Below are positions 55,854 to 63,647 of a stretch of DNA of 64,000 nucleotides, one piece after another. This DNA comes from Bin87 sp034428455. Lineage in GTDB: Bacteria; Chloroflexota; Dehalococcoidia; Lucifugimonadales; UBA3495. Numbering within the stretch: position 1 is the stretch's first letter; the number at the start of each line of letters is the position of its first letter. The notes beneath the pieces were generated by a model. The model was given only the letters and a program-made list of their open reading frames with translations, was not told the DNA's origin and did no database searches. Made by a program: the position numbers and the translations under genes. The stretch lies in assembly GCA_034428455.1 (NCBI GenBank), contig DAOUHZ010000001.1, forward strand, positions 18,610 through 82,609, written 5' to 3'.

Positions 55854-56442
55854 CCCGGTACACCAGAACTCGGGATACCCGCCGTCCCTCCTCGCGTATT
55901 CGCTTTGCAATGCGTCGGCCTCTGGCTATTGTTTCGGCATCGGGCGGCCCCGGACGTCTGATGCCGGACAACTCATAGGGCATCACTTCCCCTTGCGTGG
56001 TAGCGCCCCAGGCCAGTTCATCATGGGAGTACTCCTCAATCTCCGCTGCGCTGAAGTCGGCAAACTGCCGCAATTGCTCGTCAAGGAACGGCCGTTCCTT
56101 TTCGGTGAGCGCAGCCGCGGCGGCTCCATCGCCGGCGGCCGGGCGGCGTGTCCAGTAACCCTTCGGAGCATATTCCTTCAGGATTTTTATCGCCTGCTCA
56201 GTTTCCAGTCGCTTCAGCATCGCTGGCCAGTCATCGGGGTGCGGGCCGTGGGGCATATGAACGTAAGTCACGCCGGTGATGGGCTGGCCGGTGCGGATAT
56301 ACGCGGCGCAGTCGGCGTAGTACAGCAGCTTGACCAGCTTGGGGAAACCAAAATGGTCGTCGTGCCGCGAGCGTTCCGTAAGATGCGCGACGGCAGCGGC
56401 AAGTTTGTCCCACTTCAAGGGAAAACTGTTTTTGCCTTCCAT
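55840..56442 (-). CDS. Panacea-domain (SocA-like, DUF4065) antitoxin
   Basis: 200 aa. LKWDKLAAAVAHLTERSRHDDHFGFPKLVKLLYYADCAAYIRTGQPITGVTYVHMPHGPHPDDWPAML is the Panacea/SocA core; the rest is helical. Panacea proteins are the variable-partner antitoxins of PanAT systems. ATG at 56442 follows GGAGGT. The overlapping downstream gene supplies the probable toxin. Confidence 0.82.
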   Translation of the reverse strand: MEGKNSFPLKWDKLAAAVAHLTERSRHDDHFGFPKLVKLLYYADCAAYIRTGQPITGVTYVHMPHGPHPDDWPAMLKRLETEQAIKILKEYAPKGYWTRRPAAGDGAAAAALTEKERPFLDEQLRQFADFSAAEIEEYSHDELAWGATTQGEVMPYELSGIRRPGPPDAETIARGRRIAKRIREEGRRVSRVLVYRDETL

Positions 56443-56559
56443 GTGCGACCTCCTCGCCGGCTGCAACTGGATGCACGCATCGTATCGCAAACTGAACATA
56501 CGCAAAAACCGCAAGGGCCGGACGTTCATCGTACCGGCCCCTGCGGTTGCGTGCTCTGC

Positions 56560-57435
56560 CTACTGCCGCACGTACTTGTCCACCCGCTCCTGTGCGCCCA
56601 GCGCCATGTAGATGTTGCCGTGGACATCGACCCAGCTGCCGTGCGCCGACTCGGAGTCCCAGCGCGCCAGCACGTTGCCGTCCGGGTCCATGATGCTGAC
56701 CCGCGGCGACATGCCGTTCACGCCGCCCTCGCTGATGACCAGGTTGTTCTCGCTGTCGATGGAGATATCCAGCGGGCGCCGCATGTCCTCCCACATGGCC
56801 AGGTGCTCGCCGTCGGGCGAGTAGATCTGCATGCGGTTGTTCTCGCGGTCGCACAGGTAGAGGTTGCCGTTGGGATGCGCCACGATGCTGTGGGGCAGGT
56901 GGAACTCACCGGCGCCGCCCTTGCCCGGCTCGCCCCAGGATTGCTTCAGCTGTCCGTCGCTGGAGAAACGGTGCACCCGGGCATTCCGGTACCCGTCGGA
57001 TACATACAGGTCGCCGTTGGGGGCCGGCACGATCTCGGTGGGATAGTTGAACGGGCCGGCCGAGCGCGGGCAAACCTCGCCCGGCACCTCGCAGCCGGTG
57101 TCCGAGTGGACACCGCGCTCGCCGATGACCTGCAACGGCTTGCCGTCCAGCGTGAAGATAACGCACACCGAATCGGTGCGGTCGGTGATGTAGACGATGT
57201 CATCCTGGATGTAGATGCCGTGGGCCTCATCGATGGCGCGCACTCCCCAGGAGCCGAGGTAGTTGCCGCCGGGCCCGAAGATCAGCACGGGCGGGTCCTT
57301 GCGCTGGAAGACATAGACCCGATCCTGCGAGTCGGTGGCAACCGCCGAGGCGTTGCCCATGGTCATGCCCTCGGGCAGGTGCGCCCAGTTTTCTTCGAGA
57401 GTGTAGGTGTACTTGCCGGAGCCTACGATGGTCAT
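56560..57435 (-). CDS. NHL-repeat beta-propeller protein (peptidyl-amidoglycolate-lyase-like)
   Basis: 291 aa, cytoplasmic by lack of a signal peptide. Six NHL-type blades: SAVATDSQDRVYVFQRKDPPVLIFGPGGNYLGSWG, EAHGIYIQDDIVYITDRT, YPTEIVPAPNGDLYVSDGYRNARVHRFSSDGQLKQSWG, LPHSIVAHPNGNLYLCDRENNRMQIYSPDGEHLAMW and two more. The pattern resembles the lyase half of peptide-amidating enzymes and related hydrolases, but catalytic equivalence is not established. Confidence 0.85.
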   Translation of the reverse strand: MTIVGSGKYTYTLEENWAHLPEGMTMGNASAVATDSQDRVYVFQRKDPPVLIFGPGGNYLGSWGVRAIDEAHGIYIQDDIVYITDRTDSVCVIFTLDGKPLQVIGERGVHSDTGCEVPGEVCPRSAGPFNYPTEIVPAPNGDLYVSDGYRNARVHRFSSDGQLKQSWGEPGKGGAGEFHLPHSIVAHPNGNLYLCDRENNRMQIYSPDGEHLAMWEDMRRPLDISIDSENNLVISEGGVNGMSPRVSIMDPDGNVLARWDSESAHGSWVDVHGNIYMALGAQERVDKYVRQ

Positions 57436-57489
57436 GATCAGCCTCCTGTGTCGATGTGAGCTGTGACGATCTGACGAATTGTCCGGTAT

Positions 57490-58371
57490 CTAAGTGTTGT
57501 GGTCGAAAAACCCGTTGTTGATGTGCTCACGGATGGTGTTTGCGACGAGCTCGGGACGCTGCAATGGTACGTCGTGGATGCTGTTCTCAAGCCAGACGGT
57601 CTTGCTCGCCGGCAGCAGCGACGCCGCTTTCCCGATGGACTCCTCGCGCCGGAACCGCCGGTCCATGGCATCGGGGGTCGACTGCCGTGCCGGCAGCATC
57701 AGCACCGGGCACTGCAGCGTGGGGTAGAGCTGTGACGGCTTGTGGTCCCACAAGGCGTCAATGATGCGCAGGTGATTCTCCCGGCGCAGGTGGGATTGAA
57801 TCGTACCGTCCTCCAGCACGCGGAAGTTAGCCAGCACCGCCTCGATCACCGTTTCCGAGGGATTCGGTCCAAAGCGTGCGCCGGTAACTACCCGCCCGCG
57901 CATCATCTCCGGCGTGAACCCGGTGAAGACCGGCGGAGCCATATCCTGTCGCGCCTGCTCCAGGCTCCAGCCGGGTCTCGCCGATGGCTCGATGGTGCCC
58001 CCGTCCACGAAGATCAGGCCCGCAGCCATGTCAGGCTTTGCCGCGGCCAGTTCCAGGGCAACGTCCGCGCCCCACGAGTGGCCGGCGATAACGGGACGCT
58101 CCCACCCCAGGGACTCTATGAACGCCGCCGCGTCGCCGGACACGGTGGCGAAATCATAGCCACCCTCAACCTGCGCCGAGAGCCCGTGGCCTCGCTGGTC
58201 CAGCGCGACCACGCGGAACTCCTGCGCCAGCAGCGGCGCCACCAAATCCCAGATGTGGCAGGTGGACGCCAGTCCGTGCAGCAGCAGAACCGGTCGTCCG
58301 GTACCACCCCAATCACGGTAGTGAAAGGGTAGGCCGCGCAGGTCGATGTAACAGTCCTTGGGGGTGGGCAT
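57490..58371 (-). CDS. Alpha/beta-fold hydrolase
   Basis: 293 aa. Oxyanion segment LLLHGLASTCHIWD, nucleophile elbow AGHSWGADVALELAAA (Ser in GHSWG), and a likely catalytic His in ENSIHDVPLQRPELVANTI. ATG at 58371 has AGGAGAG seven bases upstream; GTG at 58377 is an alternative. Substrate unknown. Confidence 0.9.
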   Translation of the reverse strand: MPTPKDCYIDLRGLPFHYRDWGGTGRPVLLLHGLASTCHIWDLVAPLLAQEFRVVALDQRGHGLSAQVEGGYDFATVSGDAAAFIESLGWERPVIAGHSWGADVALELAAAKPDMAAGLIFVDGGTIEPSARPGWSLEQARQDMAPPVFTGFTPEMMRGRVVTGARFGPNPSETVIEAVLANFRVLEDGTIQSHLRRENHLRIIDALWDHKPSQLYPTLQCPVLMLPARQSTPDAMDRRFRREESIGKAASLLPASKTVWLENSIHDVPLQRPELVANTIREHINNGFFDHNT

Positions 58372-58479
58372 GGGCACTCTCCTGGCGGCATTTTAGCACG
58401 GGGCCGGCTGCTATAATTCTGCCCGGCGGCCAACCCGAACCTTCTCTCGCCGCCTCATTTCACAGGAGGAATCCCGACC

Positions 58480-58818
58480 ATGTACGCCATTTTCGTGACC
58501 ATCAACATCAAGGACGGCTATGCCGACGAGTTCTCCAAGGCCAGCCTCGGCGATGGCCAGGGCAGCGTCCGCGACGAGGAAAACTGCTTCCGCTTCGACA
58601 TCCTGCGCAGCCCCGACAACCCCAACCAGTTCTACCTCTACGAGGTCTACGCCAACCGCGAGGCCCACGCCACCCACCGCGAGCAGCCCCACTACGTCGC
58701 CTGGCGTTCCGCCGTGGAGCACATGTTTGAGGGCGACCTCGGCCGCGTCGAGATGGAAACCGTGTTCCCCTCCGACGCCGGCTGGCAGGCCCAGAAGCCG
58801 GGCCTCGTCAACTGGTAG
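58480..58818 (+). CDS. ABM-family (antibiotic biosynthesis monooxygenase-like) protein
   Basis: 112-aa dimeric ferredoxin-like fold protein: MYAIFVTINIKDGYADEFSKAS, NCFRFDILRSPDNPNQFYLYEVYANREAHATHREQPHYVAW. Similar proteins are LsrG-like isomerases or quinol/heme-type monooxygenases. AGGAGG precedes the ATG. Substrate unknown. Confidence 0.87.
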   Translation: MYAIFVTINIKDGYADEFSKASLGDGQGSVRDEENCFRFDILRSPDNPNQFYLYEVYANREAHATHREQPHYVAWRSAVEHMFEGDLGRVEMETVFPSDAGWQAQKPGLVNW

Positions 58819-58837
58819 TCGGCAGTATCTCCGCAAC

Positions 58838-58918
58838 TGTCATCGCGAGCGCAGCGTGGCGATCTCGTCGGGTAGTGAAGGTTACCCAGAGTAGATATCG
58901 CCACGCCGCCGTATCGCC
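58838..58918. repeat. Degenerate copy of the palindromic repeat core
   Basis: GTCATCGCGAGCGCAGCGTG and GCGATCTCGTCGG match the left inner arm of the mobile palindromic elements; the right arm (TATCGCCACGCCGCCG) is diverged and no terminal repeats are seen. Confidence 0.65.
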
Positions 58919-58951
58919 ACGATTACCAAATCGTCGTAGCTCAACAGCCCA

Positions 58952-59518
58952 ATGCTAGACTACCTCCGACCACGCGACTTGGATCCCGTTGCCGCCCTCG
59001 CCGCGGCGGCGTTCATCATCTTCGCCATCTTCGCGTGGACCGCGAAAACCGCGGTCGCGGACCCGGGAGACGTGGGATTCTCCCATTGGGGCTGGAAGTT
59101 GTGGCAGATCGGCCCGCTGGTCATGGGCTTCGCGGGAGTCTGGTGGTTCTGGCTGAGCACGCGCCGGGTCGCCTGGGTGCGCAGCCTCGCCCTGGCGGTC
59201 CTTGCGCTGGCGGTCTTGATCAACGGGTACACCGGACTGTTCGGCGACTACTGGGGTGAAGTGTGGCGGACGGTCAACCCGCTGTTCATCGCGTCGTGCA
59301 GCGTAGCGGCCGTGGCGCTGTGGCGATGTGGCTGCACGGCCGGCAGGGTGGGCGCGATCATTCCTGCCGTCCTGGGCATAGTGGTGTTCGCCAACGGCTA
59401 TTTCCTCAACGTCGGTGTGCTGTGGGACATCCTGGACCCGGTGCGGATGCTCACCGAGTTGACCTGGGCCGCAGTGGCCAACAAGGCAAACGTGGTGCGG
59501 CCTGACTCCGCCGAGTAG
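58952..59518 (+). CDS. Multi-span membrane protein of unknown function
   Basis: 188 aa with five hydrophobic helices (about 14-31, 51-68, 76-92, 107-124, 130-148), Trp-rich between them (GFSHWGWKLWQIG). No family recognised. It ends 7 bp before the alkyltransferase-like gene, so the two are probably co-transcribed. Confidence 0.7.
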   Translation: MLDYLRPRDLDPVAALAAAAFIIFAIFAWTAKTAVADPGDVGFSHWGWKLWQIGPLVMGFAGVWWFWLSTRRVAWVRSLALAVLALAVLINGYTGLFGDYWGEVWRTVNPLFIASCSVAAVALWRCGCTAGRVGAIIPAVLGIVVFANGYFLNVGVLWDILDPVRMLTELTWAAVANKANVVRPDSAE

Positions 59519-59525
59519 CCCTTCC

Positions 59526-59885
59526 GTGGAAGACGCTCCCGACCTGCCGCCGGTTTACGAGCGCGTCCTCGAGGTGGTGCGCCAGATACCTCACGGCCAG
59601 GTGGCGACCTACGGGCAGATCGCCCAGATAGTCGGCGGCTGCACCCCGCGCATGGTCGGATTCTGCCTGGCCTCGCTGGGCAGATACCCCGACGAGGAAC
59701 GGCCCGAAGTGCCGTGGCAGCGGGTGATCAACGCCCAGGGCAAGATCAGTCCCCGCGGCGAGGGCCTGGGCGCCCTGCTCCAGCGGGAACTGCTGGAGGC
59801 GGAAGGCGTCGAGTTCAGCGACGCCGGCCGTGTCAGCTTCCGCCGGTTCGGCTGGCTGGATCCCTACGAGGGGGAAGAAGGCTGA
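59526..59885 (+). CDS. Alkyltransferase-like protein (MGMT C-terminal domain, no active cysteine)
   Basis: 119 aa: VYERVLEVVRQIPHGQVATYGQIAQIVGGCTPRMVGFCLASLG is the DNA-binding helix-turn-helix of O6-methylguanine methyltransferases. Where MGMT has the acceptor PCHR, this protein has PWQR (EVPWQRVINAQGKIS), as in ATL proteins, which flag O6-alkylguanine for nucleotide excision repair instead of repairing it. GTG start at 59526. Confidence 0.88.
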   Translation: MEDAPDLPPVYERVLEVVRQIPHGQVATYGQIAQIVGGCTPRMVGFCLASLGRYPDEERPEVPWQRVINAQGKISPRGEGLGALLQRELLEAEGVEFSDAGRVSFRRFGWLDPYEGEEG

Positions 59886-59961
59886 AGTAGGGGAGGGCAG
59901 CGCCTCCGTTTACGCTTGGTCCGTCATTCAAACTGATGAAAAAGCAAGAGACACCACCAGT

Positions 59962-59990
59962 TGACGGCGCTCGCTGACGTGAATATAGTT
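59962..59990 (+). promoter_or_regulatory. Sigma-70-type promoter for the cobalamin riboswitch transcript
   Basis: TTGACG (59962-59967), 17-bp spacer, TATAGT (59985-59990). Transcription would start near 59997, just before a CCCGTAAC-GAAC-GTTACGGG hairpin and the riboswitch. Confidence 0.65.
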
Positions 59991-60042
59991 GTATGCCCGT
60001 AACGAACGTTACGGGTGTCCCTGGATTAACAAACAAATATCG

Positions 60043-60225
60043 CCCGAAGGTGGCCCGCACGAGGCGGGCCAAAAAGGGAAGCCGGTGAGAATCCGGCGCG
60101 GTCGCGCCACTGTAACTGGTAAGGCCGCTCTTTCCGCACAATTGCGGAGCCACTGGTCCGTCACGGACTGGGAAGGCTGGAGCGGATGACAAATAGCCAG
60201 GAGCCAGGAGACCTGCCCTCGGGTG
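60043..60225 (+). ncRNA. Cobalamin (AdoCbl-type) riboswitch
   Basis: Shows the conserved core in order: GGTGGC (60050), AAAAAGGGAAGCCGGTGAGAATCCGGCGCGG, GCGCCACTGTAA (the B12 box region), and AGCCAGGAGACCTGCC (60203-60218). P1 closes as GCCCGA (60043-60048) with TCGGGT (60220-60225). It precedes an intrinsic terminator and a FhuF-like gene, consistent with transcription termination when cobalamin is plentiful. Confidence 0.93.
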
Positions 60226-60272
60226 TACCTTGAAAACGCTTCGCGGAAGGGCGTAGGTAGCCGAACCTGACC

Positions 60273-60300
60273 AAAGCCCGACTGAAGAAGTCGGGCTTTT
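60273..60300 (+). terminator. Riboswitch expression-platform terminator
   Basis: Perfect 11-bp stem AAAGCCCGACT-GAAGA-AGTCGGGCTTT ending in TTTT, 20 bp before the FhuF-like start codon. Confidence 0.88.
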
Positions 60301-60320
60301 CTGTTGCAAGGAGAACGCAA

Positions 60321-61148
60321 ATGGCCACAGTTGGACATCCCTTAATCCGCAGTCTGCGGGAAGCCGGAGAACTGGACCCCTACTTTGACATGCCCGTTTG
60401 GCACGATGACGCGACCGGCTGGAGTCCGGCTACTTCCCTGTTCCAGGTCGGGGATGCCAGTTTGCGTGAGCTGGTTATGAGCTACGGATACGCCAGATGG
60501 CGGGCTACCAACAACCACGTCGCAGCATCGGCATTCATCATCGCCTACCTCACGCGGTTTATCTTTCCGGTGGTCGGCCAGTATGTGTTGCGAAGGAGGG
60601 TCCCCAAGGTAACTCTGGAAAACTTGGCCTTTCATCGTACCGATGGTCTTATCGACGCCACCGGCCTGCAGCAACCGCAGTTCGCCGTACTTCCCGATGA
60701 CCCGGAGGCCGGCCACCCTGACGCTGAAGTCGTGGACAACGAGACCGACCTGTACCAGCGGTTCAGGGACTGGGCTTTCGAGTCCAACGCGGAAATTGCA
60801 ATTGCCGCCCTGCGCCGCTCCGTCCCCGCCAGCGTCAAGGTCTCCCAAAACGCCGTAGCCGCCTCCTGTGGGCAGGCCCTGCACCGGCTCTATGGCCACG
60901 TGGAAGACAAGAGCCCGGTTCTCAGCGCTGCCGAGTCACTCTTTGGAGACCCGTCATCTTTGATCTACCGCCAGATCAGTATGGAAGTCATTGAGCATGG
61001 AGGGAGGAGCGGGTTCTTTGCCAGGCGGGCCGGATGTTGCCTGGTCTGGCGCACCAGAGGGGACGGCAGGTATTGCTCCAACTGCATCCTTCGGCCCCGG
61101 GAAGAGCAGACCCGTCAGTTCAAGGAGATGCTAAGGCGAGCCAGCTAA
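60321..61148 (+). CDS. FhuF-like [2Fe-2S] protein under cobalamin riboswitch control
   Basis: 275 aa. The C-terminal motif CCLVWRTRGDGRYCSNC (C239, C240, C252, C255) is the CCx11CxxC cluster-binding pattern of FhuF-type ferric-siderophore reductases. The N-terminal 230 residues are a helical domain as in that family. The cobalamin riboswitch and terminator directly upstream imply a role tied to cobalamin, for example reduction during uptake or activation, rather than plain iron-siderophore reduction. That role is inferred. Confidence 0.85.
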   Translation: MATVGHPLIRSLREAGELDPYFDMPVWHDDATGWSPATSLFQVGDASLRELVMSYGYARWRATNNHVAASAFIIAYLTRFIFPVVGQYVLRRRVPKVTLENLAFHRTDGLIDATGLQQPQFAVLPDDPEAGHPDAEVVDNETDLYQRFRDWAFESNAEIAIAALRRSVPASVKVSQNAVAASCGQALHRLYGHVEDKSPVLSAAESLFGDPSSLIYRQISMEVIEHGGRSGFFARRAGCCLVWRTRGDGRYCSNCILRPREEQTRQFKEMLRRAS

Positions 61149-61211
61149 CAGGAAGCCGATGAGACATTCATGGTCGACGCATATATCGGCCGCCCCTTGG
61201 GCGTCTTCGTG

Positions 61212-61241
61212 GGACAGGACTCAGCTTCCGCTGAGTTGTCC
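61212..61241 (+). terminator. Hairpin downstream of the FhuF-like gene
   Basis: GGACA-GG-ACTCAGC-TTCC-GCTGAGT-TGTCC: a 12-bp stem with a 2-nt bulge, followed by TTCG. Weak terminator candidate. The rest of 61149-61290 shows nothing recognisable. Confidence 0.45.
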
Positions 61242-61293
61242 TTCGCCAATGGCGTCTCCCACCGGTCATCGGCGGAGTCCAATGCAAAAGAAA

Positions 61294-61314
61294 CCCCTGC
61301 TGCATCAGCAGGGG
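61294..61314 (-). terminator. Terminator of the tRNA transcript
   Basis: Perfect 9-bp stem CCCCTGCTG-CAT-CAGCAGGGG; on the minus strand it is followed by TTTCTTTT. It lies about 95 bp downstream of tRNA-Leu. Confidence 0.8.
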
Positions 61315-61407
61315 CATGACGACCTCATTCTGTGGGTGGGGCGTGGCTGTAGCTAACGATACGGTCAACGAAACCCCGATTGCGAACGATTTTGATTTTG
61401 ACCAATC

Positions 61408-61492
61408 TGGTGGGGAAGGCGGGACTCGAACCCGCACGCCCAAGGGCACATGATCCTAAGTCATGCTCGTCTGCCAATTCCGACACTTCCCC
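61408..61492 (-). tRNA. tRNA-Leu (UAG)
   Basis: Acceptor stem GGGGAAG/CTTCCCC, long variable arm typical of leucine tRNA, T-loop GGTTCGAGTCC, anticodon TAG within GACTTAGGATC, and an encoded 3' CCA at 61408-61410. Confidence 0.93.
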
Positions 61493-61545
61493 GCGACCGT
61501 TGGCGTGGCCGGATCGGTCATCCCGCCCGACGGTTAAATGAAAAA

Positions 61546-61621
61546 TGGTGACCCGCCTCGGGGTCGAACCGAGAACCTGCTGATTAAGAGTCAGCTGCTC
61601 TGCCAGTTGAGCTAGCGGGCC
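61546..61621 (-). tRNA. tRNA-Lys (CUU)
   Basis: Acceptor GGCCCGC/GCGGGTC, D-arm GCTCAACTGGCAGAGC, anticodon stem-loop GCTGA-CTCTTAA-TCAGC with anticodon CTT, T-arm CTCGGTTCGACCCCGAG, and an encoded 3' CCA. Confidence 0.94.
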
Positions 61622-61690
61622 AAGCCATGGTGCGCCGGAACGCAGATTCAGGCTACCAACAACGGTTTAGGGTGTCAATGGCGGTGGTTC

Positions 61691-61823
61691 CTCACGCGTA
61701 TCCACTTCCTCAACCCGTTATTGCGAGCGCAGCGCGGCAATCTCGTCAAGGTAGCGGACGTCGCTCCGGGAACGAGATCGCCGCGTCGCTTCGCTCCTCG
61801 CTATGACAAACTGGGTACGCGTG
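61691..61823. repeat. MITE-like palindromic element, family A copy 4
   Basis: 133 bp; left end CTCACGCGTATCC, right end ACTGGGTACGCGTG, shared inner core. Flanked by GGCGGTGGTTC (61680-61690) and GGCGGTGGGCTC (61824-61835), an imperfect direct repeat. Confidence 0.82.
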
Positions 61824-61907
61824 GGCGGTGGGCTCATGGAGGCGATTTCGCTACTCGTCGAGCCGGATGCGTACAAGCGATGAGGTATTGAAAGCGAGAC
61901 AGATCCG

Positions 61908-62153
61908 CTACTCAGCAGATCGGTTTCGCCGGCGAACCAGGCTGCGAAACTCCGCCACGGTCCAACCGGCCTGCACGATGATGCTGCCCATGGTGCCGGG
62001 CGCGATGTCGCGCCCCGGGTGGCGAGGGATCGGCACTCTCTTGCCGTCCTTTTCGGCAAGGGTATGCTTCGATCCCTGCGTAATGGTCCAGCCGTCGTTG
62101 CGAAAGGCGCGCAGGACTTGGGTGATCGTGAAGCCCGGAACTCGCGGCGGCAT
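61908..62153 (-). CDS. hicA: HicA-family mRNA interferase toxin
   Basis: 81 aa. VPGFTITQVLRAFRNDGWTITQGSKHTLAEKDGKRVPIPRHPGRDIAPGTMGSIIVQAGWTVAEF shows the double-stranded-RNA-binding-like fold with the catalytic His in GSKH and the P-x-H-x-GRDI-x-GT core. The ATG overlaps the HicB-TPR stop by one base (TGATG). Family length normal. Confidence 0.9.
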   Translation of the reverse strand: MPPRVPGFTITQVLRAFRNDGWTITQGSKHTLAEKDGKRVPIPRHPGRDIAPGTMGSIIVQAGWTVAEFRSLVRRRNRSAE

Positions 62154-62788
62154 CAGGCGCCCGAACTGCTTTCCTGAAGCGCGACGTAGGCAGCTTCGAG
62201 ACTGCCGAGGACGGCCTCGTCGTACGGATCTCGCCGCAGGGCAGCGTCATAGTCGGCAATGGCCCGGTTGTAGTCCCTCTTGTTGAAGTGAGCGTCGCCA
62301 CGCCGGCCGTAGGCTTCGGCGTAGTCGGGCGCAAGGGAAATCGCGGTGTCGTAGTCGGCGATGGCCTGGTCGTCGCATCCTTTGTTCAGGTAGGCGTTGC
62401 CCCTCTCCACGAAGGTCTTGGAGTTGGCGATGTCCCGGAGAACGAGGTCGTCGCAACGGAGAATAATCGCGTCCCAATCCACGGGGCGCACCGCGGCTTT
62501 TTCAATGGCGCAACCATCGCTGGAGTACTCCGCGAGCGCACGGGCCGTGGCGTCGTGATCGTGTGGCGCCGCTTCGCCGTCGCGAGCAAAGGTGTCCAGG
62601 TAAAGCGTGATGGCGTCGGCGATCATTTCCAGAGCTTGCTCGCGGGTGTTGCCCTGGCTGGCGCAGCCGAGGGTCGGGCAGATCACCGCGTAGCCCGGCT
62701 CCTCGGCGTGGCTGAGCAACAGGACCTCGTACTCTTCCAGCTTGCCCGACTGATGGGCGTCCGGGGCTGGCTGGGCGCAGGTCGACAT
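62153..62788 (-). CDS. hicB: HicB-like antitoxin fused to TPR repeats
   Basis: 211 aa. Residues about 15-75 are the HicB fold: YEVLLLSHAEEPGYAVICPTLGCASQGNTREQALEMIADAITLYLDTF. After a linker, residues about 130-205 form TPR units (SKTFVERGNAYLNKGCDDQAIADYDTAISLAPDYAEAYGRRGDAHFNKRDYNRAIADYDAALRRDP). The usual C-terminal DNA-binding domain of HicB is not seen. ATG at 62788 follows GGAGG. Confidence 0.87.
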   Translation of the reverse strand: MSTCAQPAPDAHQSGKLEEYEVLLLSHAEEPGYAVICPTLGCASQGNTREQALEMIADAITLYLDTFARDGEAAPHDHDATARALAEYSSDGCAIEKAAVRPVDWDAIILRCDDLVLRDIANSKTFVERGNAYLNKGCDDQAIADYDTAISLAPDYAEAYGRRGDAHFNKRDYNRAIADYDAALRRDPYDEAVLGSLEAAYVALQESSSGA

Positions 62789-62974
62789 GGGTTCCTCCGT
62801 CGGACGTCGTGGATGCAGCAGCACAGGATCTAAAATTGGATCCAGTGTATCAGCGCCGCGTCTCCGTCCCAAGAAATCCCGGATCGGCTGGGACGTGCGG
62901 GTTGACCGTAGTGAAATTTCCTCGTTCACCGGGAACAGCATTGCCTGCCCAAACTCTGCCCGGCAATTGTGGAG

Positions 62975-63337
62975 TTACGTCGGCCCGCCCCACCCCAGCG
63001 ACAGCCATTCCGCCGGCGCCAGCCGCTCGCCCACCGGGTCCACCACCAGGTTGAATGCTTCCAGCGTCGACGCGCCCAGCAGGTAGTTGCTATCCGGCCC
63101 GAATATCACCGGACACGGCCTTTCGTAATCGCCAATCCTGAAACGGGCAAACCCGTAGCCGTATTTGACGCGGCTACCGTCGGCTAGGATAAAACCCAGC
63201 TGCTGCGGTTCGATGCGCAGCTCCGTCATCAAAGATTCCGGCAGCATCGAGTGCGCCGCGCCAGTGTCCACCACCGGCTGCACCGGCGCCAGGTCACCGC
63301 CGTCCAGATTGCCGACTCCCACGTCCACCTTGAACAT
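62975..63337 (-). CDS. Retropepsin-like (clan AA) aspartic protease domain protein
   Basis: 120 aa. Active-site VQPVVDTGAAHSMLPESLM (DTGA) and later PVIFGPDSNYLLGASTLEAFNLVVDPVGERL, the usual hydrophobic-hydrophobic-Gly and C-terminal VDP motifs. Function unknown; such single-domain proteases are common with small partners in this kind of genome. The start codon at 63337 is preceded by GGGAGAAAT, a modest site. Confidence 0.82.
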   Translation of the reverse strand: MFKVDVGVGNLDGGDLAPVQPVVDTGAAHSMLPESLMTELRIEPQQLGFILADGSRVKYGYGFARFRIGDYERPCPVIFGPDSNYLLGASTLEAFNLVVDPVGERLAPAEWLSLGWGGPT

Positions 63338-63612
63338 CGACAGGGCATTTCTCCCTCAACTATGGATGGGCCGATTGTGTCATCGCGACCCCGTCATCCC
63401 GCCAAACGCCTGACAACCTCTACGGCAATCGCATCCTATCCTGCCCATCCCGTTCATCCTGGTAAAATTCATCGACGGCTGCTGCCATGCGACACAGATT
63501 CGGCGCCACCAATTTGGACGCGATTGCCCTGCCGACAACCTCCCCTTGACATGACACGAACTTATGTTCCATAATGGTCAGCGTCAGGTGAGAAAACTTT
63601 GGTAACTATCCC
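63338..63612. other. Intergenic stretch before the transposase
   Basis: No gene supported. Contains a second promoter-like pair, TTGACA at 63547 and CATAAT at about 63571. The terminal inverted repeat of the insertion sequence that starts downstream should lie here, but its partner is outside the window. Confidence 0.4.
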
Positions 63613-63641
63613 TTGACAGCACAGGTGGATTTTGCTATCAT
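63613..63641 (+). promoter_or_regulatory. Consensus-like sigma-70 promoter of the transposase
   Basis: TTGACA (63613-63618), 17-bp spacer, TATCAT (63636-63641). The ATG at 63648 is only seven bases beyond the -10, implying a leaderless or nearly leaderless mRNA. Confidence 0.7.
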
Positions 63642-63647
63642 TTGGGC

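Larger units (their letters stand above)
61839..62923. mobile_element. Possible second inverted-repeat cassette carrying HicA and HicB-TPR
   Basis: The left end GAGGCGATTTCGCTACTC (61839-61856) matches the left end of the 37024 element at 16/18 positions; the right end CCGTAGTGAAATTTCCTC (62906-62923) resembles that element's right end at 14/18. Both toxin-antitoxin genes lie between. No matching direct repeat is visible outside, so excision, drift or coincidence remain possible. Confidence 0.5.

Noticed and set aside
59833..60309. Minus-strand open frame across the riboswitch region
   Set aside because: It covers the cobalamin riboswitch, terminator and promoter on the other strand and has no protein-family features.
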